Part shown: positions 23,143 through 32,000 of the stretch, one piece after another
Position numbering within the stretch: position 1 is the first letter of the stretch
Layout of the letters: every line of letters begins with the position of its first letter
Source: Linum tenue
Lineage: Eukaryota; Streptophyta; Magnoliopsida; Malpighiales; Linaceae
Direction: 5' to 3'
DNA: 64,000 bases
Assembly (NCBI GenBank): GCA_946122785.1
Contig: CAMGYJ010000011.1
Coordinates: 40,264,513-40,328,512 of the forward strand
Program-made: the position numbers and the translations under genes
The notes under the pieces: model-generated
The model's database searches: none
Told to the model about the DNA's origin: nothing
Seen by the model: only the letters and a program-made list of their open reading frames with translations

Positions 23143-24563
23143 TGATAGACCGTCATTTACACATGTTTTTACCCCCATTCTTACACCGTTTGAGGTGTTG
23201 ATTCTCGTGTTTTAGGCCGATTTCACGCTAGGTTGTGCTTGTTTGTGATATTTCAGGTCCTAGTACGTGAATGAAGGCTTAGGAGCGAGTCTGGGGTCGA
23301 TTGGACGAAGAACGGACGAATGGCGAGGTTTTTGGGGAGCTGCACGGGCAGACCATGGAGTCGCACGGCCATGCAAGTGAGCAATATGGCCGTGCGCCTT
23401 TTGCCGAGGCCACGCACGGGCAAGCCATGGAAACCACACGGCCGTGCAAAGCGCAACTCTGGCCGTGCGGTTTTGGCCGAGGCCGAGCACGGGCTGGCCG
23501 GGATCCCTGCATGGCCGTGCACCCTGGCCGTGCGAGAAGCCTGAGGATCGAATTAATTGATACGCCGCGTTTTGGAGCTGCACGGCCAGAATGGTGATGT
23601 GCACGGCCGTGCACCCTGGCCGTGCGAGTCGGGAATTCCTGGTTTTAGAGCCTATTCCGAGCCAAAAGTGGGAGAATCGTGTTTTCAGAGCAAAAATAGA
23701 GCACTAGAGAGAGAAAGTACGAAGAACACACCCTAGAAGCTGTCTTAGAGCTGGATTTCATCAAATCGAGCTTGGAGATCGTCATAGGAGTGGAAATCAT
23801 CGTCCCGGAGCAGATTATCCTCATCGTTATGAGTATGACTAATCCGATTCTTGTTTTCTCTTCTCTCTCTATGGAGTAGAACCCTTCTCTCACTTGGGTA
23901 TGAAGAACCCTAGTTCCTTGTGTTAGGGATTTGATTGTAATGACTTGGGATGATATTACTGTTTGATTTTAATCGAATGACGCATGTTTAATGAATTGAT
24001 TTGAGTCTGATCAGCTTTTCTCAATTTCTGCTGCAATCTGAGATAGATAGAATCTGATTAGGTTGTTAGAGCCTCTTCATTCGATAGTAGGAGATTGGCT
24101 ATACGAGAGTTAGCCAGTTTCCTGCTTTGTACTGGTGTTCTTCGCGCCAGTAGTGGATTTCTGTGTTCATAGCCTCAGCTTTCTCTCCCGGTGAAGACTA
24201 GTCGTCTACCGGGTAGTTAGACTGAGAGGGCTTGGTCAGCTTAAGAGATTCCAAGCTACTGTCGGATCTTCCGCAGTCTAATCAACAGTAAATCAACCCA
24301 GGAATTGCAATTGAACCTAACTAAGGGGCTAGCGGGACTCAATCCCGAGTGACTCTTGCCTGCTTTAGAAACCGAACAATTTACTGCTTTCTTGTTGCTT
24401 TTACTTTTCAAAACAATCACTCGAACTAGTTTGCTAGATAATAGAGAATCACGGAGTAAGCAGTAGATCTAGACCCCGGGTTGATAATTAAACTTGCCTG
24501 TTACTGCATTCCCGGACTGCGATTACACTTGGTCGCAGTTAGGTGTTGTGTTTTGGCGTGTCA
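23143..24563 (+). repeat. 3' LTR (1421 bp)
   Basis: It begins TGATAGACCG and ends GGCGTGTCA, followed by the target duplication GTTCA. It is 12 bp longer than the 5' LTR, mainly through a 13-bp tandem copy of CACCCTGGCCGTG near 23520 inside the palindrome cluster. Confidence 0.95.
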
Positions 24564-24568
24564 GTTCA

Positions 24569-25159
24569 TTAGATCTGGGGAAAAGGTTTGTGATAAAAAG
24601 AATCCTGATCGAGTAAAATCTGCAACCTAGTGTGTCGATTTACAGATTTTGCTTCTTAAATTGACCTAAATCCAGCAAGCACTAACTTATCAGGAAACCA
24701 AAAGGAAGAAAAGAACATCAAGGATGGGGACAAACGTTGCTAGATACCTAAGTCAAAGAGAGAAAATCAACCAGTTAGGCAGCCTACAAGCAAGACCGGT
24801 TCTCTAGGAAAAAACACCAAAACAGAGAAACAAGAAGGCAATTAAACGAAATGACCGGACACCGGACACCTCCAATGTCCAGGATCTTTGCACCCAAAAG
24901 TTCGGCAACGAAAGCTATCCAAACAACAGCACATGCTATCCCTCATTAATGCTTGGAACATATGGAGATATCAACACCAAGACACCGGAATCAATCATGC
25001 ATATCATGAACAAATCAAACCCTAATAAGGAGAACATAAAACCATTCAAGCACCCAACTCCAGAGTATTGCAGCAATATAAGCACACAATTCCAAGTCCG
25101 GATTAAAATAAGCAACAATCCAAAATAGATGAGCGGGAAACAGTGGAAGTACTTTTAAC
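24569..25159. other. No exon assigned; probable 3' intron/UTR of the NFD6-like gene
   Basis: No recognisable coding block. Known NFD6 genes have a very short last exon (a few codons), and I could not place one with confidence. If it lay beyond 24563, the Gypsy element would sit in the last intron. Confidence 0.35.
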
Positions 25160-25510
25160 CTTCAGGAAGCCATCCATAACCACGCTGAGAGATGGAAAGC
25201 ATCGAGGTCATCAATGCTGAGGCAGTAGCAGTGTGGTAAGGCAGCATGGATTCCACCGCAGAGCTCATCTCGACTGGAAGCCTGCGTACCCAACCCAAAA
25301 CAGAAAGAAATTATCACAAACAAAAGGACATAAAGAATAAAGGAAGGAACTTGCAACCATTCAATTCAATTCAATTATGATATCAATCTCCAACTGTGAG
25401 TACCCAATGTCTACCTGAATGCAGGGCGAGAGAGGGGCTTGCTGGCGGAAGCACTAAATGATGAAGTTGGAGCGGATTTTGGAGCGGCCTTGGTTTGCGA
25501 AGGCAGCCAT
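25160..25510 (-). pseudogene. NUCLEAR FUSION DEFECTIVE 6-like small organellar protein (exons 1-2, frame broken in exon 1)
   Basis: NFD6 is a small plant protein of mitochondria/plastids needed for fusion of polar nuclei. Exon 2 (25281-25160) reads [20 protein letters not shown] followed by [21 protein letters not shown], the highly conserved core of the family. Exon 1 (25510-25415) starts at ATG 25510 (MAAFA) and ends KPLSRPAFR, joining exon 2 in phase across a GTAGAC...GCAG intron. In exon 1 the ATG frame and the frame of the Ser/Ala/Pro-rich presequence (TKAAPKSAPTSSFSASASK) differ by one base, so a 1-nt indel near 25490 separates start and core. Otherwise the start lies in an unseen exon. 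The sequence is conserved enough that a sequencing error or very recent inactivation is possible. The terminal exon was not found. Confidence 0.75.
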
Positions 25511-26300
25511 TGTATTGAGTTTAGCGAGTTGCTTGACGGAAGTAAAATTGATACACAGACTGATGTTTTGGCTGGTACTGGAAGTAACCTTGGAGTTCTG
25601 ATGCATATGCATGTGGCCTTGGGGGAAGAAAACCAGGGGCGTTTAATTGAAGTCCCTCACTTCTCCCAAACTCCAAGCTGTCGATCATCACAATCATCAC
25701 AGCCCATCGTCGCCTTATCAGTCTCTTCTTCTTCTTCTTCCACCACCTACGGTTCCCAACCCTCGCTTTCCCTCTTCTATAAATGCTCATTTCCTACAAT
25801 TGCATCGATAAGGTCATTCTTTGGCGGGAGAGTAGGAGAGGCCAACGGCGATTAGAAGACTTCGGCCGAATCGGAGATATGAAGGTGAAAGGGGATAGGG
25901 GATGGAGTTTGCTGAAAATGGAGGAGCATGGACACGAAAGGATAAGAGGAAGAAGGTGAAATGGTTTGTGGGATTTTTCAGAAAAGAAAATGAATAAAAT
26001 GTTTGTGACATTCAATATTTTAGTTATGCATTTTGAAAGAAGAAATAAAAGTAATTGTACTATTTATTATTGATAAGAAATTTGGGTGTTATAAATTATG
26101 AATGGCAAAAAGAAGGTACTATAAATGTTCAATTGAAAATTTACATGATTGATTTAAGCAGAAAGACGGAAAAATATTATTTGGGACTAAATAGTATTCC
26201 GAAATAAATTTATAGGTATGTTTGTAATTTTTATTATTCTTAAATAATTACTTAATTATAACTAATTAAAAATTATTAACAAGTGTGAACACAGGCGCAC
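25511..26300. other. Promoter/5' UTR side of the NFD6-like gene, then AT-rich spacer
   Basis: 25511-25860 is moderately GC-rich with a CTT/TTC run near 25727-25741 on the plus strand, suitable for a leader of the minus-strand gene. 25860-26300 is AT-rich and without recognised content. Confidence 0.4.
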
Positions 26301-26321
26301 AGCGTACGACCGTCGTACGCT
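26301..26321. repeat. Perfect short palindrome AGCGTACGA-CCG-TCGTACGCT
   Basis: Nine-base perfect inverted arms with a 3-base loop, GC-rich, stand in an AT-rich context just before a TA microsatellite. This could form a strong hairpin and may be the subterminal hairpin of an unidentified transposon end. Confidence 0.8.
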
Positions 26322-26329
26322 AGCCTGAA

Positions 26330-26331
<2 letters not shown>

Positions 26332-26363
<32 letters not shown>
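26332..26363. repeat. (TA)n microsatellite
   Basis: About 16 uninterrupted AT/TA dinucleotides lie immediately before the MITE terminus. Confidence 0.95.
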
Positions 26364-26366
<3 letters not shown>

Positions 26367-26686
26367 GGTGAAATCCGGGATACCGCATACCTTGTGTAAG
26401 AAAATGCTATTGAGAACTTGAATTGACTGATGTTTTGGACATGATACTATACTCTTATCCTTAAAGATCAAAATCTAGGTATTATTTCTCTAAATCTTAT
26501 ACCCCAAGATGTAGGCAAAAAAATAATGCACCGTCTTAGGGTTTATAGTTTATGATTTAAATAATTAGAACCTAGGGTTCACTCATTAAGGGTTAGGGTA
26601 TAGTATCATGCCCAAAAATTCTGCTAATTCGAGGTCTAGATTGTGTTTTCATACTCAAGGTATGCGGTACCCCGGATTTCACCCGG
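26364..26686. mobile_element. Foldback-type MITE with about 110-bp inverted ends
   Basis: The left end CAGGGTGAAATCCGGGATAC, continuing CGCATACCTTG, is mirrored at 26656-26686 (CAAGGTATGCGGTACCCCGG, continuing ATTTCACCC). Similarity goes on inward for about 110 bases per side, with the shared phrase GGGCATGATACTATAC / GGACATGATACTATAC. There is no coding capacity. It is flanked by TA-rich sequence on both sides (ACCATATATAT), so the target duplication cannot be read cleanly. Confidence 0.8.
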
Positions 26687-27340
26687 GAAACCGTAGAAGG
26701 CACCATATATATATTATAATGTCAAGTATTTATATATTTTGTTGGGGTGGACATCGATTGATTTGGTCTAGAACCAAATTGACCGAGATAGGACCGGATC
26801 AAAATCAAACGAAAATTGAGGACTAGAGCCATATCAAAAGTGTGTTTGGTTCACTTAGTCTGACTTAGTGCGATCCAAATTCAATTTAAGTCCACTTTTC
26901 CTTCATATATCAGATAATTCCTAGAATTGAAACCATATTGAAATATATTTCGATTCAATCTTGATATTGATTAGGTACAATTCGATCCGGTGCAGACCGA
27001 ATCATTGCCTATCTCTGTCTATTTGCCACAAGTTTTCTAACTATTAGTAAAATTGAAAATGCTTAGTTCCTTTAAGATCTTATTATTTAGATATAACAAT
27101 CAACTTATTTATTTTGAATAAGAGATTGGAATGACACCATCTCATAATTGTAGCGGAAAGAGTATATGCAAACTTAAAGTTTAAAAGAGATATTAGTCTT
27201 AGCAAATATTAACAAAAGAATGCGAATTAATTCCGTAAACAAATAAAACAGGGCTTATAATAGTTATCATCTTGGCCGTTTATTTATATTGATCAAATCG
27301 CAAACGTTTCTTTAAATAACAACACAAACCGTAGTTCAAT
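26687..27340. other. No gene seen
   Basis: AT-rich sequence with phrases such as ACCGGATCAAAATCAAAC and GATCCGGTGCAGACCGAA that look like decayed repeat DNA. No coding signal was recognised. Confidence 0.4.
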
Positions 27341-27559
27341 ATATATCATCTTCTCTCTGCCGAGTAGTCTTGGTTCCTTTTCGTTTTTCCCACAGTTCGC
27401 TTTGGATTGACATCTCCTTCCCTAGCTACCGGCGCGCTCCTTTCTCCGCTCCAGTAATCGACGGCCGACAATGGTAGGATTTCGATTAGTACCTTATTTT
27501 TACTAATTTTTTTGTCTTTAGTCTAACATCGATTTATCCTTCTTTGACATGGTCCCTTA
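27341..27559 (+). other. Leader-like segment with ATG directly at a splice donor, interrupted by the Harbinger element
   Basis: A CT-rich stretch (CTTCTCTCTGCC to CCTTTCTCCGCTCC) leads to ATG at 27471-27473 followed at once by GTAGGATTTCG, a donor-like sequence. Genes whose first coding exon is only ATG are common among ribosomal-protein and translation genes. A very similar arrangement, ATG-GTAGGACTC, occurs at 33557 in the CACTA element. The putative intron is cut by the Harbinger insertion at 27560. No downstream coding exon is identified. Confidence 0.35.
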
Positions 27560-28083
27560 GAGCATCCCCAACGGTGGGAATGGGTTGAATTGCAATCCTA
27601 GGTGGCATTGGGATGAAAGTGGAGATATGGGTGGCATTGTTGTGGAGACGTTTTCATCATGTGCAAATTTGCACACCATGCAAGTGGTGATGCAATTGAA
27701 AGCTGGCCCACTTTTGTACTTTTTTTTTTAATCTTTTTCCTTCTTTCTAGTTTCTGCAACCAAAAGTTGCATATTTTGTCTTTTCTATTTGTTTTGCATT
27801 TATCTTGTTCCATTCATTTCTATCATGCATATATGTAATTATACATTTAGTTCATGGTTAATAAGATTAATAATATGATTAAAAAATTCAAGATTCACAT
27901 ATATTTCAAGATAATACATCCATACAGTATAAATCGAAAAGAAAAATACACTACACACATCAAGACAACTATTGCATGATTAATTAAAATTAAAACAGAT
28001 ACAAAACATTAAACATCTTAATTTAAATCAAATTGAAAACACAGAAAGGAAAAAATACAATCCAACGAAAGTACAATGCGAAA

Positions 28084-29242
28084 TTATTTATCACCTAGTA
28101 GCTCATTCATTTGAATCTCATATAGCTTTCTTTGAGTTTCTGTCATTGTTGTTGGATCCATAGCCAACAATTTGACTATCAGCTTATCTTTCCGACGTTG
28201 TTCTTTTGACTTCAAATCAGCCTCCATAATGGTTGAAAATTTCCTCATTGCTTCTACCTTTTCCATTTCAATTTCGGCTTGTCGTTGTAGTAACTGCATG
28301 TTTTCTGATGATTCAGATGACATAGAATTTTTTTTACCTTTATCCTTGGAGGCTTTTCTACCTGGGGGACGAGGTTGAGATACGGTCTCTGGCTCTCCCA
28401 TGGATGGCATGGTTGTATTTGAAGATGATGAAGTGTATTGACCAGAAGGTATTTTTAGTCCTCTTTGATCCTCCTCTATCTTCATCATGGTCCAGAGGTT
28501 TAGCTCTCTCACTTTGACTCCGCCATTTCTCTTCATCCTTTAAGACAGCCCAAGCATGCATAAAAACAAAATCTTTACCTTCATTTTGAAGATATAACTG
28601 CTTTGCCCTGTTCTTCTTGTCTTCCTCGTTTATACCACTTTCCCTTCTATGTTGGATTTTTTCGTAGCAGCCGACGAACTTTGATACTGCCTGGTTCATC
28701 CTGCCCCATCGATTTATCATAGCCTGTTTGCCCCTTTTCTTTTGAGAGCTCTTGTTATGATACCTTTCATAATTAGCCCAAATGCGCTCCCAAAAGCCGC
28801 TTAGATTTTGATCTGTACCAATTTCTGCATCTTTACTAATATTAAGCCATGAACTGCACAACAAAAGATCATCAACAACATTCCAAAGAGCTTTTCGTGG
28901 CTGATCTTGCATCACCCTTTCTTGGCTACAATGTCCAGGAAATTGAGAACTTTGTTCCATGTAGCTAGTTGGAGTGTCTGAAGATTGATTTGGTGGGGGT
29001 TGGGAAAAGTTTGTTGGAACTTGCATTGATGGATGGTTTTGTTGGAAGTAGGCAAAGTTAGGATTTGGGTAGATGGGCATTGAGAAATTACCTGCATGTG
29101 AAAAAAATGAGGAGTTCATTTGAGGGGTTGTGTATGGACTGATAGGAGATTGCGAATCTTGATGAGTCTCATCACTAGGGACATTTGCTGAATTATAAGG
29201 GAAATTGGAATATGGATTGAATGGAGGACGAAACGGATCCAT
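28084..29242 (-). pseudogene. Harbinger ORF1: SANT/NAM-associated DNA-binding partner protein (one frameshift)
   Basis: This protein of PIF/Harbinger elements helps the transposase into the nucleus and onto the ends. ATG 29242 (MDPFRPPFNPY) is followed by a long Asn/Pro/Gln-rich N-terminus. A SANT-like domain follows: KALWNVVDDLLLCSSWLNIS, then TDQNLSGFWERIWANYERY and MINRWGRMNQAVSKFVGCY. A NAM-associated segment comes next (AKQLYLQNEGKDFVFMHAW, VLKDEEKW). After RGGSKRTKN the frame is lost near 28449. It resumes one frame over as SGQYTSSSSNTTMPS and a helical C-terminus ending IQMNELLGDK at 28084. Both halves are clearly of one protein. The shift lies at ACC/TTC beside a run of A, so a small indel or read error is likely. 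Confidence 0.85.
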
Positions 29243-29696
29243 AAGAGAAGAAAGCAAAGGAATGAAGACAAATGCTAGTTTGAAGGAGGTGAGAAAGATT
29301 GTGTGGTGATTTTCCTATTTATCAACCACTCAACTTATCTACCCAATAGATGGAGAATGGACTCGGACCAATGAGAAAGCTCCACGTCATCACCTAATCT
29401 ATCTAACGGATAGAAAATATGGTGGACCAATAAGAAAGCTCCAACACATATGATGACATTATCTCTTCCTGACAATTGGACCAACCAATAGGAACACTCC
29501 ACATCATCACCTAATCTATTCCTGATATATCTAACGGATAGAAATCAACTTCGGCCAATAAGAAAGTTCCACCTCATTGATCTTATCCCACATCCTCAAC
29601 CTCAACCCAAAAACTCTTTCTATATTTTCATCAATAAATACAACCACACATTTGCATCTCACATTCAACCATACTCATCAAATATCTGATACAAAG
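29243..29696. promoter_or_regulatory. Divergent intergenic region of the Harbinger element with CCAAT-containing repeats
   Basis: Between the two opposed ORFs a unit close to CCAATNRGAAAGCTCCAC, often followed by ATCATCACCTAATCTATCTA, is repeated about four times (near 29369, 29425, 29483 and 29553). Each copy carries a CCAAT box. ACGGATAGAAA recurs within it. The arrangement suits a shared bidirectional promoter or transposase-binding sites. Confidence 0.6.
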
Positions 29697-31045
29697 ATGA
29701 ACTCTTCATCTTCTTCATCCTCTCCATCTTCTACTGACTCTAATCCTGATAATCCCTTCTCTCCACCAAAAATTGTCCAATGGCTCTTCGATGATACCTT
29801 CTCAAAAATGTGCAACAATATGTGCAATCACAACAACAACAATATGAAGCCTCTTCATCAAGGCGTCCCAGGAAGCCAAGAAGATACATTGAAAGGCATC
29901 GTGAAGATGGTCATCAACGCCTGTACAATGATTACTTCGCTGAGAACCCAACATACCCAGAAGAAAAGTTTCGATGTAGATTTCGCATGCGAAGAAACTT
30001 ATTTCTTCGCATAGTTGAAGGTGTCACGAATCAAGATCCATACTTCCAAAGCAACCCTGATTGTACGGGCAGAGAAAGCTTCTCAGCACTCCAAAAGTGT
30101 ACAGCATCAATGCGAATGCTAGCATACGGTACGGCTGCAGACAGTGTAAACGAATATATGAGAATTGCTGAGAGCACCACTGCAGAATGTGTTCAACATT
30201 TTGTACGAGCTGTTAATGCTGCATTTGGGGACGAGTACCTGAGGAGGCCGAATGCCACAGATATTGCTCGCTTGCTCCACGTGGGACAACAAAGAGGTTT
30301 CCCAGGTATGCTAGGAAGTATTGATTGTATGCATTGGGAGTGGAAAAATTGTCCAACGGCATGGAAGGGTCAATATGCTAGAGGGGATCATAAAACTCCT
30401 ACGATTATGCTTGAAGCTGTTGCTTCGCAGGATTTGTGGATATGGCATGCTTTTTTTGGTCTTCCAGGTACATTGAATGACATAAATGTGCTAGATCGGT
30501 CTCCTGTTTTCTATGAGGTGTTAGAAGGAAAAGCACCAAAGATTCAGTATTCTGTTAATGGAAGTAACTATAATTTGGGTTACTACCTCACTGATGGTAT
30601 TTATCCTAATTGGGCAACATTTGTCAAGTCAATCCCATTACCTCAAGGACCGAAGCACAAGTTATTCGCTAAGAAGCAAGAGGCAGCCAGGAAAGATGTT
30701 GAAAGAGCATTTGGGGTACTCCAAGCACGATTTGCAATCATTAATGGTCCATCACGCATGTGGTGCAAAGGTATAATGGGAGACATCACGAGAGCATGTG
30801 TAATTATGCACAACATGATCGTGGAAGATGAGCGGGATTCATATATTCGTCATTTTGATTACACACACGACGAAGTGAACTTCAATGTATCCATGCCAAC
30901 AGTTTCTCAATCTCGTCTCCCTGAATATGAAGAGTATCTTCGAAACAATGCAAGAATTCGTAATCTGTCAACAAATAGCCGACTTCAAGCTGATTTGATA
31001 GAAGAGATATGGAGTCGATTTGGTGACGAGGAAGAAGATGATTAA
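29697..31045 (+). pseudogene. Harbinger DDE transposase (ALP1-like), frameshifted near the start
   Basis: The enzyme cuts and joins the element ends, and its domesticated plant relative is ALP1. ATG 29697 opens a Ser-rich N-terminus (MNSSSSSSSPSSTDSNPDNP) that reads to ATG 29808. From 29810 the protein continues in the next frame (QQYVQSQQQQYEASSSRRPR) to the stop at 31043-31045. Loss of one G in ATG-GTG, giving ATGTG, explains it. The catalytic core is complete: Asp in GSIDCMHW, Asp in YYLTDGIYPNW, Glu in KDVERAFGVLQARF. The helix-turn-helix region (LQKCTASMRMLAYGTAAD) and the tail (ACVIMHNMIVEDERD) match the family. Only an internal start would yield protein now. It is divergent from ORF1 over the CCAAT repeats. 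Confidence 0.9.
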
Positions 31046-31463
31046 TCTAGTATTGATTTTAGCTTTACTGCTTTTAAGATATGTGCTTTGTGCATTTGTG
31101 TTGTTTAAATATTGTATTTTTGTTATTAATATAAAATGTAATTTCTCGGTCTCATTAATTTAATTATCTGAATCTTTTTAATTTCAACTCAAAGTTAAAT
31201 TATATTTATTGATATTAATTAGTAATATAATAATTTACTAATTTTAGTTGAAAAGGCATTAAAATATTTTAGTAAAATGATGTAAGTAATATGAATATAG
31301 AATTGTAGTAAAATTAAGTAGGACCCACGATGCAATTGCATGTGAATGGAATTGATGTATAAGGTATGAAAGTGAGGAGTGAGGTAGTTGTTAAAGTTGT
31401 TGAAGTGATAGTAGGGACCACACTTGAAATTGCATAAGAATTGCATTGTTGAGGATGGTCTTA

Positions 31464-32000
31464 TGACGATGAAGTCGGTTGTGACTTGTGAAGTTTTCGA
31501 TGTTGTTTGGGCGACGTTACAATGTAGCGCAGTACCGTACCTGATTACATGTGGAAGCTAAACATGGTGGCTGCCTTTAGGTGAGACGGTCGACTGAGAA
31601 AGATAGCACAATGCAGCGATAAAGATATTTATGGTGAATTGGTGATGATTGGTGTGTATATGTGTTTCTTGTTCTATTGATTATCATATGAACAATTCTG
31701 ACTGTATGCTTATTATTATAATATATCCCGTTGTCAAATCAGTTTTATCTCCAATTTTGCTAATAATCTTGTTCCTTTTTTCGATTGGTTTATACTTAAT
31801 ATCAATGTTTTCTACAAGCGAAATATGGCATACTTGCAGAATATGCCCAAACAAATATCTTCGAATCCTAATTAATATTCATGGTGGGCGTAAGAATTAA
31901 CCCTCTATGAAAACATTACCAAATAATTTTCATTTACAAATCAGTCCCTAATACTCGCAGTTTATCTGTCTCCAACCCACAATTTAAGAGACAATTGTTT
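31464..32000. other. Flank between Harbinger and the palindrome; end part is old CACTA sequence
   Basis: 31464-31900 has no recognised gene. From about 31920 to 32000 the phrases CAGTCCCTAATACTCG and TTTAAGAGACAATTG resemble the subterminal repeats of the CACTA element that follows. The palindrome unit is therefore probably inserted in an older CACTA copy. Confidence 0.45.

Larger units (their letters stand above)
16379..24563 (+). mobile_element. Complete non-autonomous Ty3/Gypsy-type LTR retrotransposon (8185 bp)
   Basis: Two near-identical LTRs with TG...CA ends bracket an interior with a tRNA-Asp primer site, gag and protease. Identical 5-bp target duplications GTTCA lie at 16374-16378 and 24564-24568. 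There is no reverse transcriptase, RNase H or integrase catalytic core, so the element depends on enzymes supplied in trans. The primer site, the DLGAS protease and the long 3' non-coding region with two polypurine-like tracts resemble the Athila/Tat side of plant Gypsy. By eye the LTRs differ by about 17 substitutions over 1.4 kb (about 1.2%), plus a 13-bp duplication and a 1-bp indel, so insertion was recent. Confidence 0.95.
27560..31460. mobile_element. PIF/Harbinger DNA transposon, complete, TSD TTA
   Basis: The left terminus GAGCATCCCCAACGGTG and the right terminus, read inverted, GACCATCCTCAACAATG, are imperfect inverted repeats flanked by TTA on both sides (27557-27559, 31461-31463). 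TTA/TAA is the superfamily's target duplication. It contains the two expected divergent genes, a SANT/NAM-associated ORF (-) and a DDE_Tnp_4 transposase (+). Both carry one frameshift, so the copy is probably recently inactivated. Size 3901 bp. Confidence 0.93.

Noticed and set aside
16379..24563. Autonomous Gypsy element with pol in another frame
   Set aside because: No YXDD reverse-transcriptase, RNase H or integrase HHCC/DDE signatures were found in any frame between 20300 and 23143.
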